Counted from the stretch's first letter, positions 21,866-34,279 are shown. The stretch: DNA of 64,000 bases from Cranoglanis bouderius (GCA_023630585.1 CM042567.1:1305001-1369000); one strand, 5' to 3'. Notes: generated from the letters alone by a model not told the origin. Program-made: numbers and translations.

Positions 21866-22560
21866 CAGGGTGTACTCTTAGAAAAAAGGGTTCCTCAAGG
21901 GTTTTTTGGATGGTTAATAAGTCTAAAAGGTTAAAAGAACTAAAATGGTTCTTACTTGGAACCGTTTCTGTTTCTGTCAAATTTTCAAACTCTTCAGAAG
22001 AACCTTTAGGTTGCTCAAGAGAACCTATTGTTTATTTATTTATGTTTATTTTAAAGCTAGAGACCAATGCTGTTGTATAATATATTTTAGCAAGGTGCAG
22101 TCTCAGAAAAATCTTAATGGTTCCTTAAGGGTTCTTTGGATGGTTAACAGGTTTTCTAAAAAGGTTCCTGCTTAGATTTTTTTCTATTGTAGGGTTTTAC
22201 ACAGAAGCTAGAACAGTTCCAAAACATTTCTTTTTAGTCTAGGTAATATTTCTTAGCCAGGTTCCTCAAGGGTTCTTTAGATGGTTAACGGGTCTAAGTT
22301 TCTAAAATGCTTCCTACTTGGAACCTTTCTTGTTTCGGTGATGTTTTATATAAAAGTAGAGTTACAAAACACTTTAGAAGAACTTTTAGTTTACTAGACA
22401 GAACATTTTCTTTAAGAGTGTAGTATTTTTCAAGGTTCAGTCTAACATGCTGAAGTATACTGGAGAGTTTGTTCTATTTGGAGGAACCCTACGTAGAACC
22501 CTGTACCAGAGGGTTTTGTGTGGCAGAAATATTTTGGGAACCACAGAGAACCACCTTTTT
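21866..22560. repeat. GGTTCT/AGAACC repeat block 1
   Basis: Repeated GGTTCCTCAAGGGTTCTTTG, GATGGTTAA, TTCTTACTTGGAACC and AGAAGAACCTTTAG modules, about two to three diverged copies. Opens with GTGTACTCTTAGAAAAAAGG, the usual outer edge of this family. No coding sequence. Confidence 0.6.
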
Positions 22561-23007
22561 TCCTTCTAAGACTGCAGTCGTGAAGGTGGAAACTGATAAA
22601 ACCAAACCAGTTTGCGTTCATTAAAAAATGTACGCTGTAGATCCCAGGAAAAGAGAAGATTGTAAACTTCCTCTCTTTATTAGTACTTTACGAGTCTTTC
22701 AGCTTTTTATGATGAGGTTTAACTCCTCACTCACCTTATAAACACAGAGCTGCGCATTTGGTTTTGATTAGCGGCCTTTTGTTGAGGTTCTCTGATTGGA
22801 GCTCCTCAGGGATTTTCAGGCTGATGGTGAAGCTTATGGAGGTAAATGTGAGGATATGAAAAGAAACCAAACTCCTTTCTGTCCTTCAGACGGATGACTT
22901 GCAACTGGTGGTCTGGAACACAAGAGTAGGAGAACGTGTGAGTTAGGTAGACCAGGGGACTCAACCAGGAGGAGAAGAGAAACGTGTCAAAATGTGTCAA
23001 ATGACAC
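22561..23007. other. Unassigned unique sequence
   Basis: Balanced block at 22740-23000 with short frames only; no repeat similarity recognised. Confidence 0.35.
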
Positions 23008-23390
23008 GTCCATGTCCACCTGAATGCTATTTTAAAAATATATATATTTTTAATGCTTAATTAATAACTAAACATCTCTACATCTTTACCTTCAATAAAT
23101 ACACCAGTATATGAATATGCAAGATATGCAAATTAGACCATGCCCCCGTGGCCTCCTGCCATCCATGTTAGCCTAATATTTCTTTTTTAAAAAAAGGCTA
23201 GTAGCTAGCGCTGGATACAATTATCAGAGCTTCCTTTTACATCGTCATTTTCAAGAAAATATCTAAATATAATGTTACCATGACAACCACCTTCTGTTCA
23301 TAACCAACTTTAGCTAAGTTAGCTGGTTATTCAGATTAGCACGCAGGTTCCGTGGCGAATCGTCGAATCTTAGTCATGATCGGTGTATAT
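23008..23390 (+). repeat. Duplicated dispersed repeat, copy A
   Basis: Shares in the same order with copy B (23540-23880): CCATGTCCACCTGAA, ATGAATATGCA.G.TATGCAAATTAG, CCTCCTGCCATCC, ATCGTCATTTT, GTTACCATGACAACCACCTT, TTAGCTAAGTTAGCTGG and GGCGAATC. Part of it also lies in the inverted-repeat element at 61-569. Confidence 0.6.
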
Positions 23391-23539
23391 TTAGAGAGAA
23401 AGAAAAGAGCGGGATAGATTATGACAGATAGATAAAGATAGATAGAGATTATGACATCATCAGAAAGGTGTGGTGCTTCCTTTGAAGTTCACAACAAATG
23501 TGTAAAGTGTGACAAAAACAAAAAACAAAAAATCATCCA

Positions 23540-23880
23540 TGTCCACCTGAACGCCATTTTTAACAGTTAAAATATTCCGACAATATTAGAAATCTTGTGT
23601 TCATCTTTACCCATCAATAAAAATACCAGGCTATGAATATGCACGGTATGCAAATTAGGAAACGCCCCCATGTCCTCCTGCCATCCCTATACAAATGAGC
23701 TAACTTGGCTAGCAAACTAGAATTTTTGATCGTCATTTTTTTCACTGATTTATTTAACATCATCTAAACCTGTCGAAACGTAACGTTACCATGACAACCA
23801 CCTTACCAACGTTAGCTAAGTTAGCTAGCTATTTAGATTGGCACGCCGGTTCTGTGGCAAATCCCCCAACACGTTCGTCA
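23540..23880 (+). repeat. Duplicated dispersed repeat, copy B
   Basis: Direct repeat of copy A, offset by about 0.52 kb. Its CGCCCCCATGTCCTCCTGCC is closer to the 61-569 element than copy A is. Divergence between A and B is substantial, so this is either an old tandem duplication or two insertions. Confidence 0.6.
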
Positions 23881-24119
23881 GACATGTTTATTTAGTGACA
23901 TCGACTAATAGAGCTCATTCGTAGCCTCGTACGTGATCATTTACGAGATTTTTGTGTAAGAGTTGTCTTCAAATATTCGGTTACATGAAGCAGTTTAGAA
24001 AAAACACAGTTATGACTTTTAATAACGTAATAAATTGTGAGCAGAAAAAAAAATCAATCAGTTCTTATCCTATAAAGATATAAATATATCCTGTACAGTG
24101 AATATTTATCTACATTCCT

Positions 24120-24265
24120 GGTATAATTGCTTTTTTGTTTTTCTTTTTTTCTTTTTTTTTCTTTTTTTTTTACATTTTTCCTTGCTTGTTTTAATTTGTA
24201 CTGCTTTTCATTTACTTTTTTAAAAAAATATTATTTTTTAAACTTTTTTTAAAAAAAAGAAAAGA
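24120..24265. repeat. Low-complexity T-rich then A-rich tract
   Basis: T/C runs to 24170, then T7A7-type switches at 24215-24275. Confidence 0.9.
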
Positions 24266-24379
24266 CATAAAAAAAAGATGATCGCAATAAAATTACACAG
24301 CTCCGAACATATTAATCATTCTTGGACACGTATACATGTGCCCAAACTTTTATAATACATATATTTATATATGTTTTTA

Positions 24380-24381
<2 letters not shown>

Positions 24382-24444
<63 letters not shown>
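24382..24444. repeat. (GT)n microsatellite
   Basis: About 31 GT units. Confidence 0.95.
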
Positions 24445-24445
<1 letters not shown>

Positions 24446-24558
24446 CTGATACAGCATCATGCTCACACACACGAATGCTCTACATTCTTTCTGCCTTAAG
24501 GCTGTTTGTGTTCGTAGCTATATTAATGAGCACATGACCTCTTCTACCTCAGCAATAC

Positions 24559-24560
<2 letters not shown>

Positions 24561-24620
<60 letters not shown>
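24561..24620. repeat. (GT)n microsatellite
   Basis: 30 GT units, 117 bp after the previous GT array. Confidence 0.95.
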
Positions 24621-24621
<1 letters not shown>

Positions 24622-24799
24622 ACCTATTTACTCTATACCTGCACTAATCTCACAGCCTTGATCAGGGTACAGTAAATAAACCCCTAAGGCCTCTATTGAT
24701 CAGCCTTGAATATGTTTTTACTTCACGGAGCTGTTTTTTTTTTTTTTTTTCTTCTCTTCTTAACGTTGTCATGCATCAATGAATTATTTCTTCTTAAAA

Positions 24800-25160
24800 A
24801 GAAAAACAAAAGACGCAGCGCATTAAATATTTATTTTGAAGTAAACTCTTTGGGAGTGGAGTGTCCAGAGCGAAGGTTTCACACTCCCCTTGTGTGTGTG
24901 GGGGGGGGAGGGGCAGCTCAGTGGAGGGTCGTGGGTCAATACGGGCCGTGCTGCCGCCTCTCCAGCCCCGGTGGTGTTCTTCACACAGAGACGGGATTGT
25001 AGCAGTGGGTTACACACTTCAATCTCGCTGAACGCAGCACGGCTTCATTATTTATGGCGCTCGACAACAGGGCGAGGCAGAGAACCAGGCGTCAAAGCTG
25101 CGTCTGGTTTTCGCCGCTCAGGACCTCTGACACGCCTAAATATAAATGGACCGTATTAAT
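24800..25160. other. Candidate conserved non-coding block with G-run
   Basis: Unique and GC-rich compared with its flanks. A run of nine G (24900-24908), then A and four G, is followed by further GGG groups to 24932. CAACAGGGCGAGGCAGAGAA and CTCAGGACCTCTGACACGCC follow. Frames on both strands overlap without recognisable domains. Confidence 0.25.
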
Positions 25161-25619
25161 ATTATATTGATATAGTCATCTCTGAAACGTCCATCATCTC
25201 CGAGCTGTCAGTCATCGTGTAGTTTTTTTTTGTTTTCTTTTATACGGAATGTTCGGTGATTTTGTATTATAAGATTTTGTGTGGCTTACGATATGGAATA
25301 AAATGGATTACATCATTGCATCATATCCTGTGGAGTTAAATGAAACAGGAAGTGTACAGTATATAACATATTATAATATACAGTCAAGTCCATAAGTATT
25401 TAAACAGTGACACAATTTGGTAATGTTGCCTCTGTACACCACCACCGTGGATTTGAAATGAAGCAATCAACATGTGACTGAAGTGTCGACTTTCAGCTTT
25501 AATTCAAGGGGTTTAACAAAAATATTGCACTAACCGTTTAGGAATTACAGCCCCTCCATTTTCACAGGCTCAAAAGCAATCATAAATATTAGGATTATTT
25601 TTAATACTTGGAAGCAAAT

Positions 25620-26560
25620 CCTTTGAAGTCAGTGACTGTGTGAAATCTGGAACCCAGGGACATCACCAAATGCTGAGTTTCCTCCCTTGAGATGCTTTGC
25701 CAGGCCTTTACTGCAGCCTCCTTCAGTTGCTGCTTGTTTGTGGGTCTTTCTGCCTTCAGTAAGTGAAAAGCAGCTCAATTGGGTTGAGGTCATCGGACAT
25801 TTAAGAACTTTTCATTTCTCTGCCTTAAGAAGCCCTCGGGTTGCTTTCGCTGTATGTTTTGGATCGTTATCCATCTGTACTCTGAAGTGCTGTCCTATCA
25901 GTTTTGCAGCATTTGACTGAATCTGAGCAGAAAGTATAGCTCTATACACTTCAGACTTCATCCTGCTACTTCTATCAGCAGTCACATCATCAATAAACAC
26001 CAGTGACCCAGTTCCATTGGGAGCCATACATGCCCATGCCATAACACTTCCTCCACCATTTTTGACAGATGATGTGGTATGCTTTGGATCAGGAGCCCTT
26101 CCTTTCCTTCTCTGTACTCTTCTCTTCCCATCATTCTGGTACAAATTACTGGTCAGGCTTTTTTTTTTTTTTTTTTTTTAGATGTTTTTGTTTTGTTTTG
26201 TTTTTTTAGCAAGCTGGCCTTTCTGTTCTTGAGTGTTTCCACTGGTTTGCATCTTGAGGTGATCCCTCAGTATTTACATTCATGAAGGCATCTCTTATAC
26301 GCCTACCTCCTCCAGAGTATTCTTGACTTGGCTAGATGTTGTGAAGTGGTTTTTCTTTACCAAGGAAACAATTCTGCGATCATCCACTTTGGTTGTCTTC
26401 CATGGTCTTCCAGACCTTTTGGTGTTGCTGAGAACGTACCAAATTGTTGATTTGGCCACTCCTAAAGTTTCTGTTTTATTTTTTCAGCCTAATGAACGCA
26501 TGGAATCAACTCCAGACCTTTTATCTTCTTAATCTGTCATAAACTAACGAGGAAACAGGC
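25620..26560 (-). pseudogene. Tc1 transposase, multiply frameshifted
   Basis: The N-terminal DNA-binding region is readable in pieces (SGRP-like linker near 26410, VDDRRIVSLVKK near 26370). The central and catalytic part is open from 26144 to 25812: KNGGGSVMAWACMAPNGTGS, then FRVQMDNDPKHTAKATR with the second catalytic aspartate. The glutamate context PIELL appears only in another frame near 25780, and the C-terminus KAWQSISREETQHLVMSLGS near 25700. The first aspartate (SDE motif) is not readable; a T-tract (26159-26179 on the + strand, poly-Lys when read as protein) has grown where the middle of the gene should be. An old, dead copy. Confidence 0.85.
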
Positions 26561-26587
26561 CATGAAACTGCTTCAATGACTCCTTAC

Positions 26588-26770
26588 ATATCATTTGGCA
26601 GACGCCCTTATCCAGAGCGACTTACATTTATTTCATTTATACATCTGAGCAATTGAGGGTTAAGGGCCTTGCTCAAGGGCCCAACCGTGGCAGCTTGGCA
26701 GTGCTGGGATTTGAACTCATGACCTTCCAATCAGTAGTCCAACGCCTTAACCACTGAGCTACCACTACCT
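26588..26770 (-). mobile_element. tRNA-derived SINE, complete, inserted in the Tc1 element
   Basis: On the minus strand: GGTAGTGGTAGCTCAGTGGT (A box), GGTCATGAGTTCAAATCCCA (B box), GGGCCCTTGAGCAAGGCCCT, and the tail CTCTGGATAAGGGCGTCTGC then CAAATGATATG. Same family as 16296-16463 but with an intact head. The insertion postdates the Tc1 element. Confidence 0.85.
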
Positions 26771-27049
26771 ACAATCAATTGTCGAATTACTTTTGAGCCT
26801 GTGAAAATGGAGGTACTCTGTAAAAAATGGCTGTAATTCCTAAATGGTTGATGCAATATTTTTGTTAAACCTCTGAATTAAGGCTGAAAGTCGGCACTTC
26901 AATCACATCTTGACTGCTTCATTTCAAATCCACTGTGGTGGTGTACAGAGGCAACATTACCAAACCTGTGTCACTGTCCAAATAATTATGGACCTGACTG
27001 TATATACAGAAAGTGCATAGGGTTTTATGTGTGTATAGTTTTATATTAA

Positions 27050-28030
27050 GTTAATTTTTCCCTTTAAATAATTATTTGAAGAACCCTACAACAAAATGTT
27101 TTATTTTTGTATCATAAAGAGTTTGAAGTAGATCCCAGGAGGCTAAGAATCGCTAATTATCCTTTAAAGAACCTTCGAAGAACCCTTTATCAAGTACCAA
27201 GAGCTAAATGAGATGTATTCTAGATATAATAAGCAATAATTTGGGGTTTGTTCCTCACACTTACACACTGAGAAAAAAAGGGTTCTTTTAATGGTTCATT
27301 GGAAAATTAAGGGTTCTTGGTGTCCAAAAAAAAATGGGTAGAATTGAACCTCTTTTTGAACCTTACAGGTTCTATGTAGAACCCTACAACAAAATGTTTT
27401 GCTACCAGAAAGGTTTCTGAGTAGAACCCTTTTAGGAGGCCCCTTTAAGAACCCTTCATTATCCAGTACACTCATAAAGAACATTTGAAGAGTCCTACAG
27501 GTTCTTTAAAGGTTCTAGATATTAAGAAGAAAATAATGAGCAATAAAGGTTATTTAAGGATTCTTAAGATTATTAAGCGTTCTGGGCTTGGAATCCTTTC
27601 TGATAGGAAAACACTTTGCTATAGGATTGTACATAGAACCTGGAAGGGTGTAAAGTGTAAGTGTTTTCCTATCGGAAACAATTCCATGTAGAACCATTTT
27701 CTTGGACGCTAATAACCCTTAATAATCCAATGAGCTCTTAAAGAACCCTGGAATCTTTCAGTGTCTGGTACAAACTCCAAATTATTGCTCATCATTTGAA
27801 TTTTATTTCCTAGAACCTGTAAGGAGTTTAACATTTATTGATCTTTTGGGGGGGAGGGGGGATGGGGGGGGGTTTCTTCAGGGGTTCTTTAAGAGTTCAT
27901 TGGATAATTACGGCTTCTCAGCTTCTGAAATATAATTAGGGTTCTACTTGGAATACTTTATACGCTCGAAATTTGTAGGCTTCTACATAGAACCTTTAAA
28001 AAGAGGGACGACTGAAGAACCCTTAAGTGT
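27050..28030. repeat. GGTTCT/AGAACC repeat block 2
   Basis: Two to three units. The dyad GGTTCTATGTAGAACC is at about 27368-27383. Spacer modules TTCTAGATATTAAGAAGAAA and ATAATGAGCAATAA lie at about 27512-27545 in one direction; CAAACTCCAAATTATTGCTC at about 27772 is in the other. A G-rich tract at 27847-27871 interrupts it, and TTCTACATAGAACC recurs at 27982. Confidence 0.65.
27847..27871 (+). other. G-quadruplex-prone tract
   Basis: G7-A-G6-AT-G9: three long G-runs, any of which can be split to give four G-triplets. Confidence 0.5.
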
Positions 28031-28060
28031 TCTAATCACAGAACATGCTGGTATGGAAAA

Positions 28061-28687
<627 letters not shown>

Positions 28688-28735
<48 letters not shown>

Positions 28736-28803
28736 TGTTGAGTGTTTATTCACCCAAACATAATATAATTATTCAATTTAAAGAATTAATAATTAATTTA
28801 AAC

Positions 28804-28861
<58 letters not shown>

Positions 28862-28905
28862 TTCATTTCAGGGTTAACAAGGAATATTCTTCCTTTGAAC
28901 AGAAC

Positions 28906-28973
<68 letters not shown>

Positions 28974-29024
28974 ATGCAGGACACTTACATTCCAGTAGAT
29001 GGCAATGTACAGTGGTTTTAACTG

Positions 29025-29074
<50 letters not shown>
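28688..29074. repeat. Microsatellite cluster: (AAT)n, (TA)n, (GT)n, (GT)n
   Basis: (AAT) at 28688-28733, (TA) at 28804-28857, (GT) at 28908-28971 and a second (GT) at 29026-29074, four arrays within 390 bp. Predicted Cys/Val-rich frames across the GT arrays are artefacts. Confidence 0.95.
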
Positions 29075-29077
<3 letters not shown>

Positions 29078-29485
29078 CTCACCTGACTACACAACCAACC
29101 CGAACTCAAAACTATTGATTTCTACAATTGTTTACTTCTTTACTTCTTTTGTCCTGTTTGTTGATTGACTCTTCACGTGTGTTTATCCACATGAGAAGTT
29201 TATTTATTTATTTATTTATATTTTATTGTATTTCTGTCATTCATTCATTCATTTATATAAGAAGAAAAATGCAGACAAATCAATCATTTCTGAGCAAATC
29301 TCTTCAAATTATTATAAGATTAAATCTTTCGCGGCTCAGTTTGTATTTAAATTCGGCCTGAGTTGAAATGATTGTCATGTAGGCTCATGATTTAATATTT
29401 TTAATATTACATCTAATTTAAATGTAAAAGTTTTAGATTTAATGAATTAGCAGGAAATTGAAATAATTTATCGGTGCACTCAGAT

Positions 29486-29490
<5 letters not shown>
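29075..29490. other. Unassigned AT-rich sequence
   Basis: TTTA-rich tract near 29200-29225 and ATTC repeats near 29238. Nothing else recognised. Confidence 0.4.

Positions 29491-29525
<35 letters not shown>
29491..29525. repeat. (AG)n microsatellite
   Basis: About 17 AG units. Confidence 0.95.
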
Positions 29526-29529
<4 letters not shown>

Positions 29530-29559
29530 AAAAACAAATATGGAGAAAGGACATGATGA

Positions 29560-29990
29560 AAACATGTGCCACTTTCACTCCGTGTCCACATGAGCAAATA
29601 GAAAAAACACTAAAAAATAAAAGCAGGCAGCTCTGGAAGCTTCTGGATCTCCTCCCTCAGGCCCTCGGGCTTTTGTGAAAGAGAAGAAAATAAAAAAAGC
29701 TGTCCAGAGAAAAGTGAGCGACGACAATGCGGCCCGGCGCTTTGTTTTCGTCCTCCTCAAAGCCGCTTGTTCTTCGATAAGGCCCAGAAGTGAACTCGCG
29801 ACCCGTCAGAGGGAACCGGTGGGAAAAGAATCCACTTTCCATCGCTGGCGTTGTTCTTCTCCCTCGGAGAGCCGTGTCTCCATGTGGGAATACTGCGAGC
29901 TTTCAGTCTGCTGCTGCCGAGCGATAGCATTCACTGCACCGGGGCCCGAGAACGCTGTGCATTCAGCTCAGAGGCTCTAGCACCGGGGCA
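29560..29990. other. Candidate conserved non-coding block
   Basis: Unique, GC-balanced sequence (GTGAGCGACGACAATGCGGC, CGATAAGGCCCAGAAGTGAA, CCGAGCGATAGCATTCACTG). Open frames on both strands overlap and show no domain. Confidence 0.25.
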
Positions 29991-29996
29991 TTGTAC

Positions 29997-30040
29997 ACAC
30001 ACATACACACACACAAGGACAATACACACATGCATGGACA

Positions 30041-30074
<34 letters not shown>

Positions 30075-30139
30075 GATTCAGTCTGGACACAAAACACAAG
30101 GAGAGGCTTGATAGAGAGAGGTCTGGCAGTGAGGAAGTA

Positions 30140-30213
<74 letters not shown>

Positions 30214-30270
30214 CTGGGGGGCTGGGGGAAGTCTAAATGAATATGTGTGTGTGTGTGAGTGTGTGTGTGT
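29997..30270. repeat. (CA)n / (GT)n cluster with GCGC step
   Basis: (CA) at 30041-30073, then (GT) at 30143-30206 leading directly into GCGCGC (30207-30213) and a G-rich tail, then another interrupted GT stretch to 30270. CA and GT arrays 70 bp apart are inverted complements. Confidence 0.9.
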
Positions 30271-30291
30271 ATGAGAGACACACACATGCTT

Positions 30292-30553
30292 ACAGTTGTA
30301 TGCATAGGTTTGAGTTTCCTTTGTTGATTTTCTAAGTGAAAAAAATAATTAATGAATTAGTAGGGTGTCCAAACTTTTGCACGTCACAATTACTATTTTT
30401 ATCATAAAAAAAAAAAACTTAATCAAATGTAAAATAACTCTACAGTAATATATATGCAGAAAGAATGTTATTTTTTAAAATTTGTTCATTTCACTTCCAT
30501 AAAAAAATCAATAACATTTGTAACAGGGGGGCACAAACTTTCGCATACAACTA
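30292..30553. mobile_element. Miniature Tc1/mariner-type element
   Basis: Left end ACAGTTGTATGCATAGGTTT; right end (reversed) ATAGTTGTATGCGAAAGTTT then GTGCCCCCCTG. About 260 bp, AT-rich inside, no coding. Confidence 0.6.
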
Positions 30554-31435
30554 TTCATGTGTTTTAAGTGGCAAGTACTTGATTTAATCTAATATTAAAC
30601 CTTAAAATCGTTAAAATCTGTAAAACCGTATCATTTTCTTTAAGTGAATCTGAGATCTGAGATGAATCACAAAATTCGAGTCAGATTTCTAACCTAAACT
30701 TCTGCTACTGTTGTCGCCTTGTGGGCGTGGCCTGTTCGGCGTTGTTTTTGTAGTTCTGATTGGTAATAGTCGTAGCTACTTATATCTTCCAAAGCTAACG
30801 AGTTAAACACAAATAAAAGAACGTGATTACCTCTATGTATTAGCATCGCAAAACCTCCAGATTTTTTTAAATGAATCATTTTACTCGGTTTAACTACGGC
30901 GGCCATCTTTGTGTCATGGCACACAACAAATTTTGGTTATGAAGATGTCTACCCAAACCTCAATGTCTCGGCTGAGGAAGGCCCTAACTCCTTGGAACAG
31001 ATGCTGATCTCTAGTGCGCATTACAATGTACGTGTACGTACTATATATAAACATTTTGCATGTTGTTGTTTCCTAGACTTAGAACTTAAGTCCAAATGTA
31101 ATGCTCAAGATTGCTCACAGTTCCACACTTAGGGTCAATTTATAAAGAGAAGGGTTCGAGTCTCAGTCTTAATTTTTTTAGGGGGTACCTGGGTAAGCAT
31201 GCAGAACATTTCAGATTTGAGACTTTTAACTGGTTACAGAGCTAGGGCTCGTAGAAATCTGGGGAAAAGCCTACTTTATTCATGCATTTTTTTTTTTTTT
31301 AGGAATAAACGGATGTAATATAAACATAAAAATTATTTTTTAAAAATAAACAGTATTTTACAGTAATTATGTTTAGGATTGACATACAGTAGCTTATGCT
31401 TGTCAATGAGGTCTGTCTTGGAAACAGTAAAGCAT
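30554..31435. other. Unassigned sequence, no gene seen
   Basis: Contains GTGGGCGTGGCC (30722-30733) and GGCGGCCATCTTTGTG (30898-30913), short GC islands in AT-rich DNA. Open frames of 73-76 codons are not convincing. Confidence 0.35.
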
Positions 31436-31565
31436 GATCTATCACAGGGTTCTTCAAATCTGCAGAGTTTAGCTCCAACCTCCAAACTCACCTGCCTGTA
31501 ATTTTATAGTAATCCTGAAGACCTTGCTTAGCTTGTTCAGGTGTGTCTGATTAGGTTTGGATGGA
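31436..31565. repeat. Dispersed MITE-like fragment
   Basis: AGTTTAGCTCCAACCTCCAA, CACCTGCCTGTAATTTTATA and TAGCTTGTTCAGGTGTGTCT: same class as the element at 38323-38487 (TTTAGCTCCAACC, AACAGGTGTGCTAG). Incomplete. Confidence 0.45.
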
Positions 31566-32529
31566 TGTTGGATGTTCAGTTGGATGTTTTACAAATGAAC
31601 AGCGTCATAACCGGAGCTGTGGGGTTGTTTCTCCTGTGATAAAAGCAGTAAGTGACTACAGCTCAGATTCGAAGAACCCAGTGATAGATCACTTAATTGT
31701 GAAAAGAGTGTCAAAGCAAAGAAATTCCACTAGAAATCCCACAATGCATTGCTTCAAGTTAAAATAACAGACATCTGAGACAGGAAATTCATGATGTAAT
31801 TCTCTGTATTATGCTGCTACAATCTCCGTCCAATCAGAATTCACGCTCTGATTGCATATACTCTAGATTACACGTGTTATAACTTACACGACGGCTCAAC
31901 GGGGTCTTTTTTTTTTTTATTTAATTTAATTTTTTATTTATATCACAGTTAATCTTCTCCAGTGGTTTGATGATATTGTAACATTTTTTCTTTTGAATTT
32001 GAAGATTTTTTATATTGACTTCATCTAATTAGCTATTCGTGCATACGTTTGCATAGTTATATACCATAAACAAAACAAAACAAAAGTTTTTGGGTGATAT
32101 TAAAGTTCAAAATTAAGATGTTAATTTCATTGTGAATACTTTTATAGACTAGTTCATTGGGGGGAAAAAACACATCTGTTTATTATTTAATAAAGAAACA
32201 GCAATGTGCTTTTGTTAAAAATTTGCTCTTTTAAAAATATATATATTTTTTAGAATAAAATGTAACATAACTCCAACAATTCGAGATTTTCCTCATTGAT
32301 AAGCTTCATATGTTTTATTAAAAAGTATGATACGTGTAATTTCTAAACTTAAGGAATTAAAGGAAATTGATGTGTATGTTATAATGATACATCAATTTTA
32401 TCGAGCAGGAAACAAGGTTTTTAAAGATGTATGATGTGATGTGCCAAATGGGCGGAGCTTAACGCCTTACTCAAAATTGCTAAGTGAATAAAAACAATGA
32501 ATTAAACACATTTTTTGTGGCTTCTGTTT
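31566..32529. other. Unassigned AT-rich sequence, no gene seen
   Basis: T-runs at 31907-31918, mostly A/T tracts to 32520. Nothing recognised. Confidence 0.4.
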
Positions 32530-32800
32530 CACATAATTCTTCGCCACACACGAGTGCGAGTCGTCTGGAAAGAAAACAAGCAGCGACATGCAGTGTTTAG
32601 AGCTGCCACTTTGGATCTTTTAAGAAGGAATGCGAGAAAAAATGTTTAACTACATCTGCCGGAGGGTTACACCTGCACGTCTGGAGTTCAGAAATAATTA
32701 GAGCAGCTGTAAAAACTCTTGATTTGGAAATAAAACATTGTGTGATAAAGTGGGAGGAAACCAACACGATTAGCAGCAGTAATTTGTGCAATTTCTGAAA
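32530..32800. other. Candidate conserved non-coding element
   Basis: Unique balanced block in an AT-rich neighbourhood: ACATGCAGTGTTTAGAGCTG, GGTTACACCTGCACGTCTGG and AGAAATAATTAGAGCAGCTG. No reading frame of note. Confidence 0.3.
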
Positions 32801-32929
32801 TTTGTGCGTGTGTTTGTTGTCACACTCGGCTCATGTTGTATCAGAAAGTCAGACAAGCACTTTTCATAGAAATATACTGTTATATGTTTAAATAAATAAA
32901 GAAGAAAAAAAAGAAATAAAACTCAGAAG

Positions 32930-33125
32930 CACCATCGCCACCCGCAGAGGCACCGCAGCGCTCCGGGAAAATTAGTATTATGATTTTAACGGATAAATAG
33001 CCGTCACATCTAATTAATCCCACACATCACAGGAGGATACAACGCCACGGGGCCGAAGAGATCACTCAGCGCACATCAAAGCCACCGCCATTGCCAGGAC
33101 TTCTACACAGGCCAGAAAATTCACT
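32930..33125. other. Candidate conserved non-coding element
   Basis: Unique block with CATCTAATTAATCCCACACA, CAACGCCACGGGGCCGAAGA and CATCAAAGCCACCGCCATTG. TAATTA core near 33011. Confidence 0.3.
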
Positions 33126-33572
<447 letters not shown>

Positions 33573-33944
33573 AATGCTCTGATGAATGCCAAAGCACTAT
33601 GTGAAGAAAAAAAAAATACACAAAAACATTATTTGGTGGGAAAGCAATCAATTGTATGTCAATCAATTGTATCAAGTATATGAACCAAGCTAAAAATAAA
33701 TTTAAAAAAAAAAGAGAGAGAAAAGAAAATTACCAATGACCTGTGAAATCAATTATATGGTATGTGAAATCAGATGGTCAGAAAATGGGCCCTCCCAAAA
33801 AAAAAAAAAAACCCCAACAGTTTAGCAAATTCTTAAAAAATAAGCTCCTAGAGAGAGAGAAAAATGTACACTATAGCCAGCTCCCTGAATATTTAGCACG
33901 TCAATCATCCCTGGAAAGTTGGAAATAATATTCTCATATTTGTC

Positions 33945-34065
33945 CAAATAAATCATTTCAGCATGCCATTTACCTTTTTCATTATGAGCCGTAATCTGCC
34001 CGGGGCTTCACCAAGGCCCTGCACAGTGGGGTGGAAGTAAAGGTTACCTCCGAATAAAAAAGAGA
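33945..34065. other. Candidate conserved non-coding element
   Basis: CATTATGAGCCGTAATCTGC, CCGGGGCTTCACCAAGGCCC and GTAAAGGTTACCTCCG in an otherwise A-rich region. Confidence 0.28.
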
Positions 34066-34231
34066 ATTTACACAGATATTATCCACACAAAAACAGCCAT
34101 GACATTACCCTCAAGACACAACTTCATCAGGAAAAGAGTGACTTTTTGTAGGGAGGTACAAAGGAAATAAGATGATCACATACGGTCAATATGGGAATAT
34201 GGGAAGTATACTGTGTATAAATGCAGGACCA

Positions 34232-34242
34232 GTGTGTATATA

Positions 34243-34279
<37 letters not shown>

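Larger units (their letters stand above)
25381..27000 (-). mobile_element. Tc1-type transposon, ~1.62 kb including a SINE insertion
   Basis: Left end CAGTCAAGTCCATAAGTATT and right end (reversed) CAGTCAGGTCCATAATTATT are inverted repeats of about 200 bp, sharing CCTCTGTACACCACCAC and GGCTGAAAGTC/GACTTTCAGC segments. TA flanks both sides (ATATA before, TATATA after), as expected for Tc1/mariner insertion. The gene runs leftward and a SINE (26588-26770) interrupts its 5' side. Confidence 0.9.

Noticed and set aside
21622..22080. 152-codon frame on + strand
   Set aside because: It is carried by the (TA)n array (Ile-Tyr repeats) and runs into the GGTTCT repeat.
23008..23880. CRISPR-like or clustered repeat because of two similar segments
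   Set aside because: Only two diverged 0.35-kb copies, eukaryotic context, no short regular repeats or spacers.
26588..26770. tRNA gene candidate on the minus strand (A and B boxes present)
   Set aside because: The downstream body and CTCTGGATAAGGGCGTCTGC tail identify it as a SINE; the acceptor stem is not paired.
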